A stretch of 60,099 nt of DNA from Lachnospiraceae bacterium AM93-12TA (GTDB lineage: Bacteria > Bacillota > Clostridia > Lachnospirales > Lachnospiraceae). The position numbers and the translations under genes are program-made. Below the pieces are notes generated by a model. That model was not told the origin of the DNA. It searched no databases and saw only the letters and a program-made list of their open reading frames with translations. Shown in pieces: positions 24,396 through 33,545 of the stretch (the first letter of the stretch is position 1; each line of letters begins with the position of its first letter). Location of the stretch: positions 1 through 60,099 of the forward strand of contig JAQERH010000019.1 in assembly GCA_027698105.1 (NCBI GenBank), read 5' to 3'.

Positions 24396-25535
24396 CTAGT
24401 TTCCTGCTTCCTTCTTTCCCATAATAAAGACAGTCTCTGCCTTTGTACAAGAGTCAAATGGATGGCCGGACCAGATAACGATATCTGCATCCTTTCCTTC
24501 CTTCAGCTCTCCCTTTCTGTCGTCAATTCCCAGTACCTCTGCCGGATTCTTTGTCAGCGCTTTTAAGCCGTCCAGCTCGTCAAGCCCTGCCTTAACTGCC
24601 TGGGCGCCGTATACAGGAAGATAATAAATCGGAGTGACATCGTGATCTGCTGTCAGGCAGACCTTGATTCCCGCCTTGCTCATAATTCCGGCTGTCTCAA
24701 ATCTCTTTGCCATGCACTCCAGCTTGGATCTGGGATTAATCGTCGGACCTAAGATCACCGGATAGTCAAACTGCTTTAAATAATCCAGAATCGCTGCACC
24801 ATCTGTACAGTGAACCAGAACGAGACGCAGGTTATACTCCCTGGCAATCCTGATTGCCGTACAGATATCATCTGCCCTGTGGACATGAGCGTGAAGAGGA
24901 ATCTCCCTGTTTAAAAGGGGAAGCATATTTTCCATTCCCATATCAGTCCTGAAATAGGAGCCTGATTTCTCTGCCTCTTCCTTGTGGTGGCGGTAATCCA
25001 GGGCATCTTCAATGCACTTTCTTAACATCCAGGCATTGCCCATACGGGACTTGAAGCCGTAGCCTGCATTCTTTGGATTCTCTCCAAAGCTGCACTTAAC
25101 AGCTGCTTTCCCCTTTAAGAGCATATCCTCTGCCACTGTTCCTGTAAGGCTGATGACACTGCACATACCTCCGATGACACTGTCGCTTCCCGGACAGGTG
25201 CAGGCAGCTGTTACACCGGCTTCCACTGCTGACTTTACAGCCAGATCAAAGGGGTTAATGGCATCCAGCGTATCCAGATATGGCATCAGAGCGTCACTGT
25301 AATCGTTGCAGTCATCTCCAATGGCTCCCATACCTTCTTCACTGACACAGATATGGCTGTGGGCGTCAATAAGACCCGGAGTCACATATTTTCCTTCTGC
25401 ATCAATGATCTCCTCATCCTGGCAAGGAATCAGGTTTTCGCCGATCTCCTGGATTTTTCCATCCTTCACCCGCAGATCACATGTTACAAAGCCATCTTTC
25501 TCAAACAGAAGAACATTGCCGTTTTTAATAAGCAT
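24396..25535 (-). CDS. Metal-dependent amidohydrolase
   Basis: 379 residues. The amidohydrolase TIM-barrel signature is clear: PGLIDAHSHICV (metal-binding HxH, about 50-60), HAHVHRADD and LVHCTDG for the later histidines, and LTADHD for the catalytic Asp; the C-terminal KGELKEGKDADIVIWSGHPF strand segment closes the composite domain. Closest in style to imidazolonepropionase/dipeptidase-like amidohydrolases. It lies 20 bases after a YfcC carrier gene and before a second one, so it probably acts on what these carriers import. Confidence 0.88.
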   Translation of the reverse strand: MLIKNGNVLLFEKDGFVTCDLRVKDGKIQEIGENLIPCQDEEIIDAEGKYVTPGLIDAHSHICVSEEGMGAIGDDCNDYSDALMPYLDTLDAINPFDLAVKSAVEAGVTAACTCPGSDSVIGGMCSVISLTGTVAEDMLLKGKAAVKCSFGENPKNAGYGFKSRMGNAWMLRKCIEDALDYRHHKEEAEKSGSYFRTDMGMENMLPLLNREIPLHAHVHRADDICTAIRIAREYNLRLVLVHCTDGAAILDYLKQFDYPVILGPTINPRSKLECMAKRFETAGIMSKAGIKVCLTADHDVTPIYYLPVYGAQAVKAGLDELDGLKALTKNPAEVLGIDDRKGELKEGKDADIVIWSGHPFDSCTKAETVFIMGKKEAGN

Positions 25536-25555
25536 TCTGACTCATCTCCTTCTCT

Positions 25556-26965
25556 TTAGTATCCAATCGCCACTGCGATGGTCATAAATATCACTTCCAG
25601 CACAAGCACCATTCCAAACAGAGGAGTGATAAACTTGTACCACTTATTGATCGGAACTCCCATCAGTCCGCATCCCAGAGCACAGGAAGTCGGCCAGAAC
25701 ATCTCGGCAAAGCCGTTTCCGAACTGGTATGCCAGTACCGCAATCTGCTTGCTCAGTCCGATTAACTCGGCAGTCGGCGCCATGATTGGCATGGTGATAG
25801 TCGCCTGGCTGGAGGAACCTGTGATAAAGAATTTAATAATATTCTGTAAGAACAGCATTCCGTAAGCAGAGACAAACTTGCTGGCCTCGGAAAGCAGGCT
25901 TACCAGATAGTAAACAATCGTATCGGAAATCATTCCGTCTTTCATTACCAGAAGAATACCTCTTGTAAATCCTACGATTAACATAGAGGATACCATGGAT
26001 TTTGTGGACTCAATAAAGGTTTTGCAGATGTCTGTGGCAGAATATCCGCTGACAATTCCTACAAAAATCATCATCATCAGGAACATGGCTGCAATCTCAT
26101 TGATGCCCCATCCTGCCTGGGTGATACCCCACAGAAGTCCGCCCAGCGTTCCAAGGAACAGAGTCAGGCTGATTTTCTGTCTGGTATCCATTTTAGAGCC
26201 TGTCAGCTCCTCCAGACTCTTTCTCTGAACGAAATCAGTCTCAACTCCGTACATAACTGATTTTGTCGGATCTGCCTTTACCTTGCGGGCATAGTGCATA
26301 ATGTAAAGAATTGCCAGAAGCTCAAATGCAATTAAAACTGCGATTCTAAGTCCCAGACCAGAATAAAGCGGCACGCCTGCTACGTCCTGAGCAATTCCGA
26401 TAGTGTAAGGGTTAAAAGTACCGGAAGCATAACCGATGGTCACACCCAGATAGACAATGGCTCCTCCCACGACCATGTCATAGCCAAGGGCTACTGCAAT
26501 TCCCACAAACACAGGAAAGAGGCCGTATACCTCCTCAAAAATTCCCATGGTGGAGCTTAACAGTCCCAGCACAATCATGGTAATCGGAATCATCAGCTGG
26601 ATTTTCTTTCCTACCAGCCGAACCAGGGTTCCCAGGGCTGCGTCCATCGTACCGTTCTTCACCAGCATAAATACGAAGCCATAGGCAAAGATAATTAAGA
26701 ACATGATGTCAGCCGCGTCTACATATCCCCTCTGAAGAGACAGGAAAATGTCAAAAAATCCCGGCGCTTCCACGTCCACAAATTCGAAGCTTCCCGGCAC
26801 TACTACGGTTGTACCGCTGACCGGATCCTCCACTCTCTGATACTGTCCTGCCGGAATAATGTGGGTGAGAATCGTCATGATCACCAGAATTGTGATGAGA
26901 ATCACATAGGTGTGAGGCATCTTGACATTCTCAAACCATTTTTTCCGTTTGGTTTTTTCACTCAT
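25556..26965 (-). CDS. YfcC-family membrane carrier (copy 1)
   Basis: 469 residues; start ATG 26965 with AGGAGG 9 bases before. KMPHTYVILITILVIMTILTHIIPAGQYQ at the N-terminus (written here only as the motif region 16-44), about 12 helices, with GSSSQATITMPIMAPTAEL and FGNGFAEMFWPTSCALG near the end. First gene of the operon and the direct target of the MerR-type promoter. Paralogue of the copy at 22856-24247. Confidence 0.87.
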   Translation of the reverse strand: MSEKTKRKKWFENVKMPHTYVILITILVIMTILTHIIPAGQYQRVEDPVSGTTVVVPGSFEFVDVEAPGFFDIFLSLQRGYVDAADIMFLIIFAYGFVFMLVKNGTMDAALGTLVRLVGKKIQLMIPITMIVLGLLSSTMGIFEEVYGLFPVFVGIAVALGYDMVVGGAIVYLGVTIGYASGTFNPYTIGIAQDVAGVPLYSGLGLRIAVLIAFELLAILYIMHYARKVKADPTKSVMYGVETDFVQRKSLEELTGSKMDTRQKISLTLFLGTLGGLLWGITQAGWGINEIAAMFLMMMIFVGIVSGYSATDICKTFIESTKSMVSSMLIVGFTRGILLVMKDGMISDTIVYYLVSLLSEASKFVSAYGMLFLQNIIKFFITGSSSQATITMPIMAPTAELIGLSKQIAVLAYQFGNGFAEMFWPTSCALGCGLMGVPINKWYKFITPLFGMVLVLEVIFMTIAVAIGY

Positions 26966-27014
26966 ACCGTCATTCCTCCTGCGTATTTTTACACATTTTT
27001 AACATTCCTAGCAG

Positions 27015-27045
27015 ATTATAAAGGTTCAAGTAACTTGAGAGTCAA
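27015..27045 (-). promoter_or_regulatory. MerR-type promoter with 19-bp spacer and operator palindrome
   Basis: Minus strand: TTGACT (27045-27040), 19 bases, TATAAT (27020-27015). The long spacer contains the palindrome TCAAGT-A-ACTTGA (27026-27038). An overlong spacer with a dyad is the hallmark of promoters that MerR-family activators untwist. It drives the YfcC/amidohydrolase operon. Confidence 0.85.
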
Positions 27046-27055
27046 GTATTTACTG

Positions 27056-27084
27056 TTTCAAGTCTTATGGATTTTTGCTATAAT
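27056..27084 (+). promoter_or_regulatory. Promoter of the MerR gene
   Basis: TTTCAA (27056-27061), 17 bases, TATAAT (27079-27084), about 30 bases before the regulator's ATG and overlapping the divergent promoter region. Confidence 0.6.
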
Positions 27085-27114
27085 AGTGACACTATACAAA
27101 GGAGGCGACTGTTT

Positions 27115-27870
27115 ATGGACAATTATCTCTCCATTGGGGAGGTTTCCCGGCTGTTAAATATCCCGGAGCACACGCTCCGTTACTGGCAGGATGCCGGGAT
27201 TTTCTCTGTCCGCCAGGAGACAAACAATTACAGGAAATATACGGTGGCAGATCTTCTGAATATTGCAGAGGTAGCCTTTTACAGAAATATCGGTATTCCT
27301 GTTAAGCAGATGGAACGATTTAACCAGTTTGGTCTGGAAGATTACAGCCCGATTCTCGATGATGTAAAACTTCGGGTGGAAAAGCAGATGGAGGAGCTTA
27401 GAGCTATGCATCAGCTGATTCTCCTGAAAGAAAAACACATCCAGGAAATCAATGCTCTCCAGAAAAGGGACTATTCCTGGGAAACTGTTCCCTTTCAGTC
27501 TATTGTCCGGTTCTCCTACAGCGACCGGGACAAGCTGATCGAGTACACCCGCAATCCCTCCCTCTATGTCCGTTGCATTGACACTGCGGATCTGTCTCAG
27601 GAGGTTCGTGGAATTATCTGTGAGAGGCCTGCTCTTCAGGATGAAATCCTCTGGCAGGCTAAAAGGCCCCAGACTTCCCGCTTTGCTTCTTTCTTAATTG
27701 AGGAATATCCGGAAGAAGGATATTCCAATAATATTCCGGAAAAGCTGGAGCCAATTCGAAAGCAGGCAGAGACAGGAATCCTGCTGGCTAACTTTTTGAT
27801 GAGCGAAGTAAAAGATGGGCGAAAGGTAGATTATCTGAAAGGATATGTGGAGGTGCTGGAACCTTTTTAA
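27115..27870 (+). CDS. MerR-family transcriptional regulator
   Basis: 251 residues from ATG 27115 (AAAGGAGG before it). N-terminal winged helix: YLSIGEVSRLLNIPEHTLRYW followed by NNYRKYTVADLLNIAEVAFYR, then a coiled-coil helix (about 85-120) and a C-terminal domain of about 130 residues resembling an effector-binding (GyrI-like) fold (SIVRFSYSDRDKLIEYTRN). Divergent from the carrier operon and separated by the MerR-type promoter, so it most likely activates that operon when its ligand binds. Confidence 0.9.
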   Translation: MDNYLSIGEVSRLLNIPEHTLRYWQDAGIFSVRQETNNYRKYTVADLLNIAEVAFYRNIGIPVKQMERFNQFGLEDYSPILDDVKLRVEKQMEELRAMHQLILLKEKHIQEINALQKRDYSWETVPFQSIVRFSYSDRDKLIEYTRNPSLYVRCIDTADLSQEVRGIICERPALQDEILWQAKRPQTSRFASFLIEEYPEEGYSNNIPEKLEPIRKQAETGILLANFLMSEVKDGRKVDYLKGYVEVLEPF

Positions 27871-28595
27871 TAGTCCAGATTATTAACCAGCAGCATATTC
27901 AGCTTCTGCCACCGGGAAAGTTCTTCCCTGGTAATCAGCAGCCGCTTTTTAAATTCTTCTGTGTGTTCCTGGGGAGCCAGCGTCACCAGGCATTTAAAGG
28001 CGCAGGGCATTAAATCAGCGCTGGAAATTCCGCAGAGCAGACCTTCTGTGGAATCTCTCAGATCCAGGGGATTAAAAATGTAGAGAAGATCCTCTTCCAG
28101 GGAATTGTACTGATTGACAAAGGAAAACCGGATCAGCATATCGCTGTAGACCACCTTTCCTGTATAGTATACTTCACTGCTGCGGCCAGATGGATTAACC
28201 GTGCTGATGGAGAGATCCGCTTCATAGCTGCCCGGATGTTCCTCCGCCTCCCGAATATTGATGATGCCGTCTTTCAGCCGCTTATATCTTCCGTCATAAA
28301 AATAAAAGTACAGTCTGCTGGCCCTAAAAAACGGACTCATCCCTGCAGGAGCCGGCTTTACCGGCTCTGTCTGTTCCTCCTCTGCCGGGAGATCCAGAAT
28401 CCGTCCCGGACTGACATCCAGCGCAGCGGCAATCTCTACCAGTGTTTCAATATCCATAGACACTTCACCTGTCTCGTATTTGCTGACGCTGGCCCGGCTT
28501 TTGTGAATGCGATCCGCCAGCTGCTGCAGGGTCATATTTTTATTTTTCCGGTACATTCGAATCTTCATCCCCGCATGCAGATTAATATTTCCCAT
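27867..28595 (-). CDS. XRE-family regulator
   Basis: 242 residues. Helix-turn-helix of the XRE type in the first 65: MKIRMYRKNKNMTLQQLADRI and SRASVSKYETGEVSMDIETL. A Pro-rich linker follows and then a 150-residue C-terminal domain (beta-rich, SRLYFYFYDGRYKRL) seen in clostridial regulators next to NSS transporters. Its stop overlaps the stop of the convergent MerR gene in TTAA. Divergent from the NSS transporter gene 218 bases away, so it probably regulates that gene. Confidence 0.85.
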   Translation of the reverse strand: MGNINLHAGMKIRMYRKNKNMTLQQLADRIHKSRASVSKYETGEVSMDIETLVEIAAALDVSPGRILDLPAEEEQTEPVKPAPAGMSPFFRASRLYFYFYDGRYKRLKDGIINIREAEEHPGSYEADLSISTVNPSGRSSEVYYTGKVVYSDMLIRFSFVNQYNSLEEDLLYIFNPLDLRDSTEGLLCGISSADLMPCAFKCLVTLAPQEHTEEFKKRLLITREELSRWQKLNMLLVNNLDY

Positions 28596-28746
28596 GAATT
28601 ATCCTCCTTCGCACTTTGTTTCATATAAATATACTTTTTTCAAAAAACACTTTAATCAGAAGCAATTATAGCTTCTTTTTCTCTATTTTTCTAGTTTAAT
28701 TCAATTTTTTATAATAAAAGTTTCTTTAAATGAAATTATGTCCAGG

Positions 28747-28774
28747 TTGAGTTTTCCTGTTTTTCTTCTATAAT
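28747..28774 (+). promoter_or_regulatory. Promoter of the NSS transporter gene
   Basis: TTGAGT (28747-28752), 16 bases, TATAAT (28769-28774), about 35 bases before the chosen start. Confidence 0.65.
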
Positions 28775-28813
28775 AGTGCCTTGGGAAAACTAATAAAAAA
28801 GGATGTACTGATT

Positions 28814-30217
28814 ATGGAAACGAAACGAAAAAGCAGCTTTACAGGTTCACTGGGCTTCGTTCTGGCAGCAGCCGGAAGCGCTGTAGGAGTCGGAAATATC
28901 TGGCGCTTCCCCTACCTGGCAGCAAAGGACGGCGGAGGACTCTTCCTTATTATCTATCTGGTTCTTGTTCTCACCTTCGGCTTTACCCTTTTAGTCACAG
29001 ACGTGGCCATCGGGCGCCGGACGAAGACAAATGCTCTCCACGCCTTTGGAAACATCAATAAAAAGTGGACCTTTTTAGGATATGTGACCTTTCTGGTTCC
29101 GGCTATTATTATGACTTATTACTCAGTAATCGGAGGCTGGATCCTGAAATATCTGTCAGTCTATCTCATTGGCAGCGGAACCGAGGCCGCTGGAGACGGG
29201 TATTTTACCAGCTTCATTACCTCTCCAGTCTCACCTATCTTCTTCATGCTGGTATTTCTGGCTTTCACGGCTTTCATCGTATACCGGGGAGTGGAAAAGG
29301 GGATTGAAAAGTTTGCCCGCATTGTCATGCCGGGTCTGCTCCTGATGATCATCGGTATCGGCCTGTTCTCTCTTACCTTAAAGTTCAGGGAAGCCGATGG
29401 AACAATCCGGACCGGCCTGCAGGGACTGGCTGTTTACCTGATTCCAAACTTCGATGGAATTACACCTGCCAGATTTCTGGAGATTCTTCTGGATGCCATG
29501 AGCCAGCTGTTCTTCTCTCTCAGCGTGTCCATGGGTATTATGATTACCTACGGCTCTTATGTAGACAAAGAAGTAAATCTGAACCGCTCTCTGAGCCATA
29601 TTGAGATTTTTGACACAGCCGTGGCTTTTCTGGCCGGTATGATGATTATTCCGGCTGTGTATGTATTTTTCGGCACAGAAGGCATGGCCTCCGGCCCCAG
29701 CCTGATGTTCGTATCCCTGCCTAAAGTGTTTGAGGCCATGGGGCCGATGGGGCCGTTCCTCGGCCTGGCATTTTTTCTGATGGTACTGTTTGCAGCTCTG
29801 ACTTCCTCTGTATCCATTATGGAAACACTGACAGCCAACTGCATGGATATTTTCCACTCTGCCCGGAAAAAGACAAGCCTGGTAATCTGCCTGATCTTTG
29901 CCGCTGCCTCTGTAGTAATCTGCCTGGGCTACAATATATTCTATTTTGAGCTTACTCTGCCAAACGGAGCCACTGCCCAGCTGTTAGATTTAATGGACTA
30001 CATCAGCAACAGCTTCCTGATGCCGTTTATCTCTCTGCTGACCTGCGTATTCGTAGGCTGGATTGTAGGACCGAAGTGGATCTGCGAGGAAATGGAGGCC
30101 AGCGGCCATCCTTTCTCCCGGAAGAAGATGTACGTCTTTATGATTAAATATGTGACGCCGGTTATCATGGCCGTGCTGTTCCTTCAGTCGGCCGGAGTGT
30201 TTAACATGTTCTCCTGA
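28814..30217 (+). CDS. Sodium-dependent NSS-family transporter
   Basis: 467 residues from ATG 28814; an in-frame TTG at 28781 lies at the promoter and is rejected. GSLGFVLAAAGSAVGVGNIW is the unmistakable start of the LeuT/NSS fold (TM1 with the sodium and substrate site), followed by RFPYLAAKDGGGLF. About 11-12 helices. These import amino acids or related compounds with sodium. It can draw on the sodium gradient set up by the rnf complex. Ends just before a strong terminator. Confidence 0.93.
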   Translation: METKRKSSFTGSLGFVLAAAGSAVGVGNIWRFPYLAAKDGGGLFLIIYLVLVLTFGFTLLVTDVAIGRRTKTNALHAFGNINKKWTFLGYVTFLVPAIIMTYYSVIGGWILKYLSVYLIGSGTEAAGDGYFTSFITSPVSPIFFMLVFLAFTAFIVYRGVEKGIEKFARIVMPGLLLMIIGIGLFSLTLKFREADGTIRTGLQGLAVYLIPNFDGITPARFLEILLDAMSQLFFSLSVSMGIMITYGSYVDKEVNLNRSLSHIEIFDTAVAFLAGMMIIPAVYVFFGTEGMASGPSLMFVSLPKVFEAMGPMGPFLGLAFFLMVLFAALTSSVSIMETLTANCMDIFHSARKKTSLVICLIFAAASVVICLGYNIFYFELTLPNGATAQLLDLMDYISNSFLMPFISLLTCVFVGWIVGPKWICEEMEASGHPFSRKKMYVFMIKYVTPVIMAVLFLQSAGVFNMFS

Positions 30218-30247
30218 TAAACTGTTTTTACAGCAGAATATATTACA

Positions 30248-30300
30248 AAACTCCCGCGCAGGCGAGCCTTTCAAACATCGGCTCGTTTACGCGGGAGTTT
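30248..30300. terminator. Bidirectional terminator
   Basis: AAACTCCCGCG (30248-30258) pairs with CGCGGGAGTTT (30290-30300) around an inner CGAGCC/GGCTCG pair. Serves the converging NSS and lipoprotein genes. Confidence 0.85.
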
Positions 30301-30310
30301 GACTGAAACA

Positions 30311-31324
30311 TTACTCTCCTGTCGTCCCCAGATAATTAATTCCCTCTCCGTCTATCTCACAGCTTCCCAAAAATTCTTTCCGAACCTCATCATAGACAAA
30401 ATCTGTCACTCTGTACCGGGCTGTTCTCACATCACGAAGCGTAATGTGCAGTCTGCCCTCTTCGTCTGTCCAGACATCCGCTTCCGGCATTCCCAGCTGA
30501 ACCATATCGTCAAACAATACATACATATCATTTCCTGAAGCAGCCTGTATTCTGAAATATCCCTGATCGTCCATAGCCAGTTCCCCATTTACAAGCATAT
30601 CCTCCTGTACCAGCGTCTGAAGTTCCCAGTCTGCATCCTCGTAAGTAAAAGAAACGGATGCGTACAGGGAGATTCCAGCCTCCTGCTGCCGATTCTCTGA
30701 CTTTCTAACTGTCTGACTGTCCGGATTTCCATCTGTCATAAAAATATAGGAAGCTTCTCCTGAAAATCCCCTGTCAGGAAGCTGTTCTTCCTCCCAGACT
30801 GCTCTCAGCTCATACACCATGCCAGCCTTCAGCTGAATCAGAAACTCTCCTTCATAGACAGCCGTTTCCTCTGCCTGACTCTCCAGCTTGCCCAGATTTT
30901 CCACTCCCCAGCCTGTCACAGTTATCTTGTCCGGCATAACGGAACAGGAAACGGTGTATAGCGCACCGTCCATCTGATTATAGTCTGGAACATGGAGCTT
31001 GTCTGCCTTCTCTCCGTCCTGTTCCAGCGGATGAATGCCGCAGGCGGCTGTATGGATGATATCCTCCTTCCCCTGACCAGGCTGGCTTCCGCCTTTATCC
31101 TGTTTCCAGCCATAATTTCCCGACGTAAGGGAAAATGGTGTGTACTGGCTGGAAAGAGAATCGGTCAGAGTGAGCTCCGGCGGTTCTGCCCTGGTTTCCT
31201 TTTCTTCTGTTTTCTCCAATTCGCTGCTGCTTTCCTCCGCTGCTGTGCTCTTCTTCTGACATCCGGAAGCAGAAAAGGCCAGACATAAAAGCAGTAAACC
31301 CACAGTCAATGTACGTTTTCTCAT
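30311..31324 (-). CDS. Secreted lipoprotein of unknown function
   Basis: 337 residues from ATG 31324 (GGAGGG six bases upstream). Signal peptide with lipobox FSASGCQ, then a Ser/Glu-rich linker and a mostly beta-type acidic extracellular region (LTLTDSLSSQYTPF, GEFLIQLKAGMVYELRAVW, ADWELQTLVQEDMLV). No family recognised. Single gene between the NSS transporter and the rnf operon, each with its own terminator. Confidence 0.75.
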   Translation of the reverse strand: MRKRTLTVGLLLLCLAFSASGCQKKSTAAEESSSELEKTEEKETRAEPPELTLTDSLSSQYTPFSLTSGNYGWKQDKGGSQPGQGKEDIIHTAACGIHPLEQDGEKADKLHVPDYNQMDGALYTVSCSVMPDKITVTGWGVENLGKLESQAEETAVYEGEFLIQLKAGMVYELRAVWEEEQLPDRGFSGEASYIFMTDGNPDSQTVRKSENRQQEAGISLYASVSFTYEDADWELQTLVQEDMLVNGELAMDDQGYFRIQAASGNDMYVLFDDMVQLGMPEADVWTDEEGRLHITLRDVRTARYRVTDFVYDEVRKEFLGSCEIDGEGINYLGTTGE

Positions 31325-31422
31325 ATTCATCCCTCCGACAATGGAATTCTGATATTTGATTGTTCTTTCCTGTATTGTACCGTATAAAATTTACTGCAGG
31401 TATGACTTTTTTCTTACAAATT

Positions 31423-31452
31423 TAAAAAGGACGCCCCTCAGGACGTCCCTTT
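31423..31452 (-). terminator. Terminator of the rnf operon
   Basis: GGACG (31429-31433) pairs with CGTCC (31444-31448) with TTTTTAAA following on the minus strand, just after rnfB. Confidence 0.7.
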
Positions 31453-31455
31453 TCT

Positions 31456-32247
31456 CTACTGAATAATCTTTACCGGGCACTTCTCTGCGCACTTACCGCA
31501 GTTGGTGCATTTTTCATAATCGATGACAGCTACATTATTGTCCATATGGATGGCATCGAACTCACACTGCTTGGTGCAGAGGGTACAGCCGATACATCCC
31601 ACGTCGCATTTAGCCTTTACATCCTTGCCCTTATCATGGGAATTGCACTGAACCAGATGCTCTGCCTTATACGGAACCAGATCAATCAGCTTCTGTGGGC
31701 AGGCTGCCACACACTTGCCGCAGGCTACGCACTTTTCCTTGTCTACTACGGCAATTCCGTCGATGACATGGATCGCGTCGAACTTGCAGGCCTTTACGCA
31801 GGATCCAAATCCCATACAGCCGTAAGTGCAGGCCTTCGGTCCGCCTCCCGGAACCACGGCTGCCTTCTTGCAGTCCTCAATTCCGTGGTAGGTGTATTTC
31901 ACTTTTGTCTTATCGCAGGTTCCCTTACACTTTACAAAAGCTACCATCTTCTCGCTGCTTCCGGCTTCCACACCCATGATAGCCGCGATTTTCTCTCCTA
32001 CAGGAGCGCCGCCTACCGGACATGCGTTGGCAGGAGCTTTTCCCTCTGCAATAGCCTTTGCCAGACCATCACAGCCAGGATATCCACAGCCGCCGCAGTT
32101 ATTGCCTGGAAGAGCTTCACGGACAGCTGCCTCTTTCTCGTCTACCTCAACCTTAAATTTCTCGCCGAACAGTCCCAGACCGATACCTACGATGATACCG
32201 GTTGCTGCGATTACAACGGCTGCTATAATAATTGCTGTAACATTCAT
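31456..32247 (-). CDS. rnfB: RnfB, iron-sulfur subunit of the Rnf complex
   Basis: 263 residues. N-terminal membrane anchor (ATGIIVGIGLGLFGEKF), the four-Cys GNNCGGCGYPGCDG motif of RnfB (about residues 48-62), then ferredoxin-type clusters: CVACGKCVAACPQ, CIGCTLCTKQC and CTNCGKCAEKCP. It takes electrons from reduced ferredoxin and passes them to the membrane part. Last gene of rnfCDGEAB, as usual in Clostridia. Confidence 0.95.
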   Translation of the reverse strand: MNVTAIIIAAVVIAATGIIVGIGLGLFGEKFKVEVDEKEAAVREALPGNNCGGCGYPGCDGLAKAIAEGKAPANACPVGGAPVGEKIAAIMGVEAGSSEKMVAFVKCKGTCDKTKVKYTYHGIEDCKKAAVVPGGGPKACTYGCMGFGSCVKACKFDAIHVIDGIAVVDKEKCVACGKCVAACPQKLIDLVPYKAEHLVQCNSHDKGKDVKAKCDVGCIGCTLCTKQCEFDAIHMDNNVAVIDYEKCTNCGKCAEKCPVKIIQ

Positions 32248-32262
32248 TTTCGTATCCTCCCT

Positions 32263-32838
32263 TTACAGTAATCCGGAAAATCCGAAAAATGCAATCGCCA
32301 TCAATCCTGCTGTTACAAGTACGATAGGAGAACCCTGGAAGCTGTATGGTACATCATTTCCCTCCATGTGCTCACGGATTCCGGCTAAAAGTACGATAGC
32401 AATCGTATAGCCGGCTGCCGTACCGATTCCGTTTACAACGCTCTGCACAAAGCCGTAGCCACTCTGCACGTTTGTCAGAGCTACACCGAGCACAGCGCAG
32501 TTCGTGGTAATCAGAGGCAGGAATACACCCAGCGCATTATACAGAGAAACCATACATTTCTTTAAGAACATCTCTACAATCTGAACCAGAGCAGCGATAA
32601 TAAGGATAAATACGATTGTTTTCAGGTAATCCATTCCAAGCGGCTGCAGCACAAACTGATAAATCAGGCTGGATACAATAGAGGCAATGGTAATAACGAA
32701 GATAACCGCTCCGCCCATACCGGCAGCTGTCTCTACCTTTTTGGATACGCCGACGAAGGAACAGATACCAAGGAACTGGCTTAATACGACGTTGCTCACA
32801 AGAGCTGAGCTGATCGCTATAACAAGTAACTCTTTCAT
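32263..32838 (-). CDS. rnfA: RnfA, membrane subunit
   Basis: 191 residues, six predicted helices. NVVLSQFLGICSFVG near the N-terminus and TTNCAVLGVALTNV in the middle hold the conserved cysteines that in RnfA/NqrE-type proteins bind the intramembrane iron. RBS AGGAGG before ATG 32838. Confidence 0.95.
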   Translation of the reverse strand: MKELLVIAISSALVSNVVLSQFLGICSFVGVSKKVETAAGMGGAVIFVITIASIVSSLIYQFVLQPLGMDYLKTIVFILIIAALVQIVEMFLKKCMVSLYNALGVFLPLITTNCAVLGVALTNVQSGYGFVQSVVNGIGTAAGYTIAIVLLAGIREHMEGNDVPYSFQGSPIVLVTAGLMAIAFFGFSGLL

Positions 32839-32850
32839 CTATGCTTCCTC

Positions 32851-33534
32851 CTATTCATCCTTTTTTGCATCTTTATCCTTGCAGCTTGCACAATCACCGC
32901 AGCATCCGGACTTTTTCTCTTTCTTGACAGAGCCGTTCGTCGCGCACGGAGCCTTCAGCTTGTTCTGAAGAGCTGTCAGGCCTGCAAGTACAAAGAAAGC
33001 ACCAGGCGCCAGAATAAAGATTGACACTGGCTGGTAGGAAGCAGGAGCTACCTGAATATTAAAGATCATACCGGATCCTAAAAGCTCACGGAATGCTCCG
33101 ATTAATCCAAGAGCTACTGTAAATCCAAGTCCCATTCCAATACCGTCAAAAATGGACAGTAGTACGCCGTTCTTCATAGCATAGGACTCTGCACGTCCAA
33201 GAATAATACAGTTTACAACAATCAGAGGGATATAGATTCCCAGAGCGCTGTACAGGGAAGGTACGAAGCCCTCCATCAGCATGTCGATAATGGTTACGAA
33301 AGAAGCCACTACTACAATCTCAGCTGGCAGGCGGACTCTATCAGGAATCAGATTTCTAAGGGCAGCGATCAGGGCGTTTGCCGCCACAAGAACTGCTGTC
33401 GTGGAAAGTCCCATTCCCACTCCGTTGATCGCTGAAGTGGTAACAGCCAGTGTAGGACACAGTCCCAGCATCTGAACGAAAATCGGGTTTTCTTTCCAGA
33501 TACCATTATAAATACGTTCTATATATTTGTTCAT
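32851..33534 (-). CDS. rnfE: RnfE, membrane subunit with Cys-rich tail
   Basis: 227 residues, homologous in fold to RnfA: VQMLGLCPTLAVTTSAIN and VNCIILGRAESYAMKN carry the conserved cysteine sites. The last 25 residues after the final helix are hydrophilic and contain four closely spaced cysteines (GCCGDCASCKDKD), which typical RnfE proteins lack as far as I know. The tail could bind a metal or iron-sulfur cluster at the cytoplasmic face. Confidence 0.94.
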   Translation of the reverse strand: MNKYIERIYNGIWKENPIFVQMLGLCPTLAVTTSAINGVGMGLSTTAVLVAANALIAALRNLIPDRVRLPAEIVVVASFVTIIDMLMEGFVPSLYSALGIYIPLIVVNCIILGRAESYAMKNGVLLSIFDGIGMGLGFTVALGLIGAFRELLGSGMIFNIQVAPASYQPVSIFILAPGAFFVLAGLTALQNKLKAPCATNGSVKKEKKSGCCGDCASCKDKDAKKDE

Positions 33535-33545
33535 GTCTCCACCTC

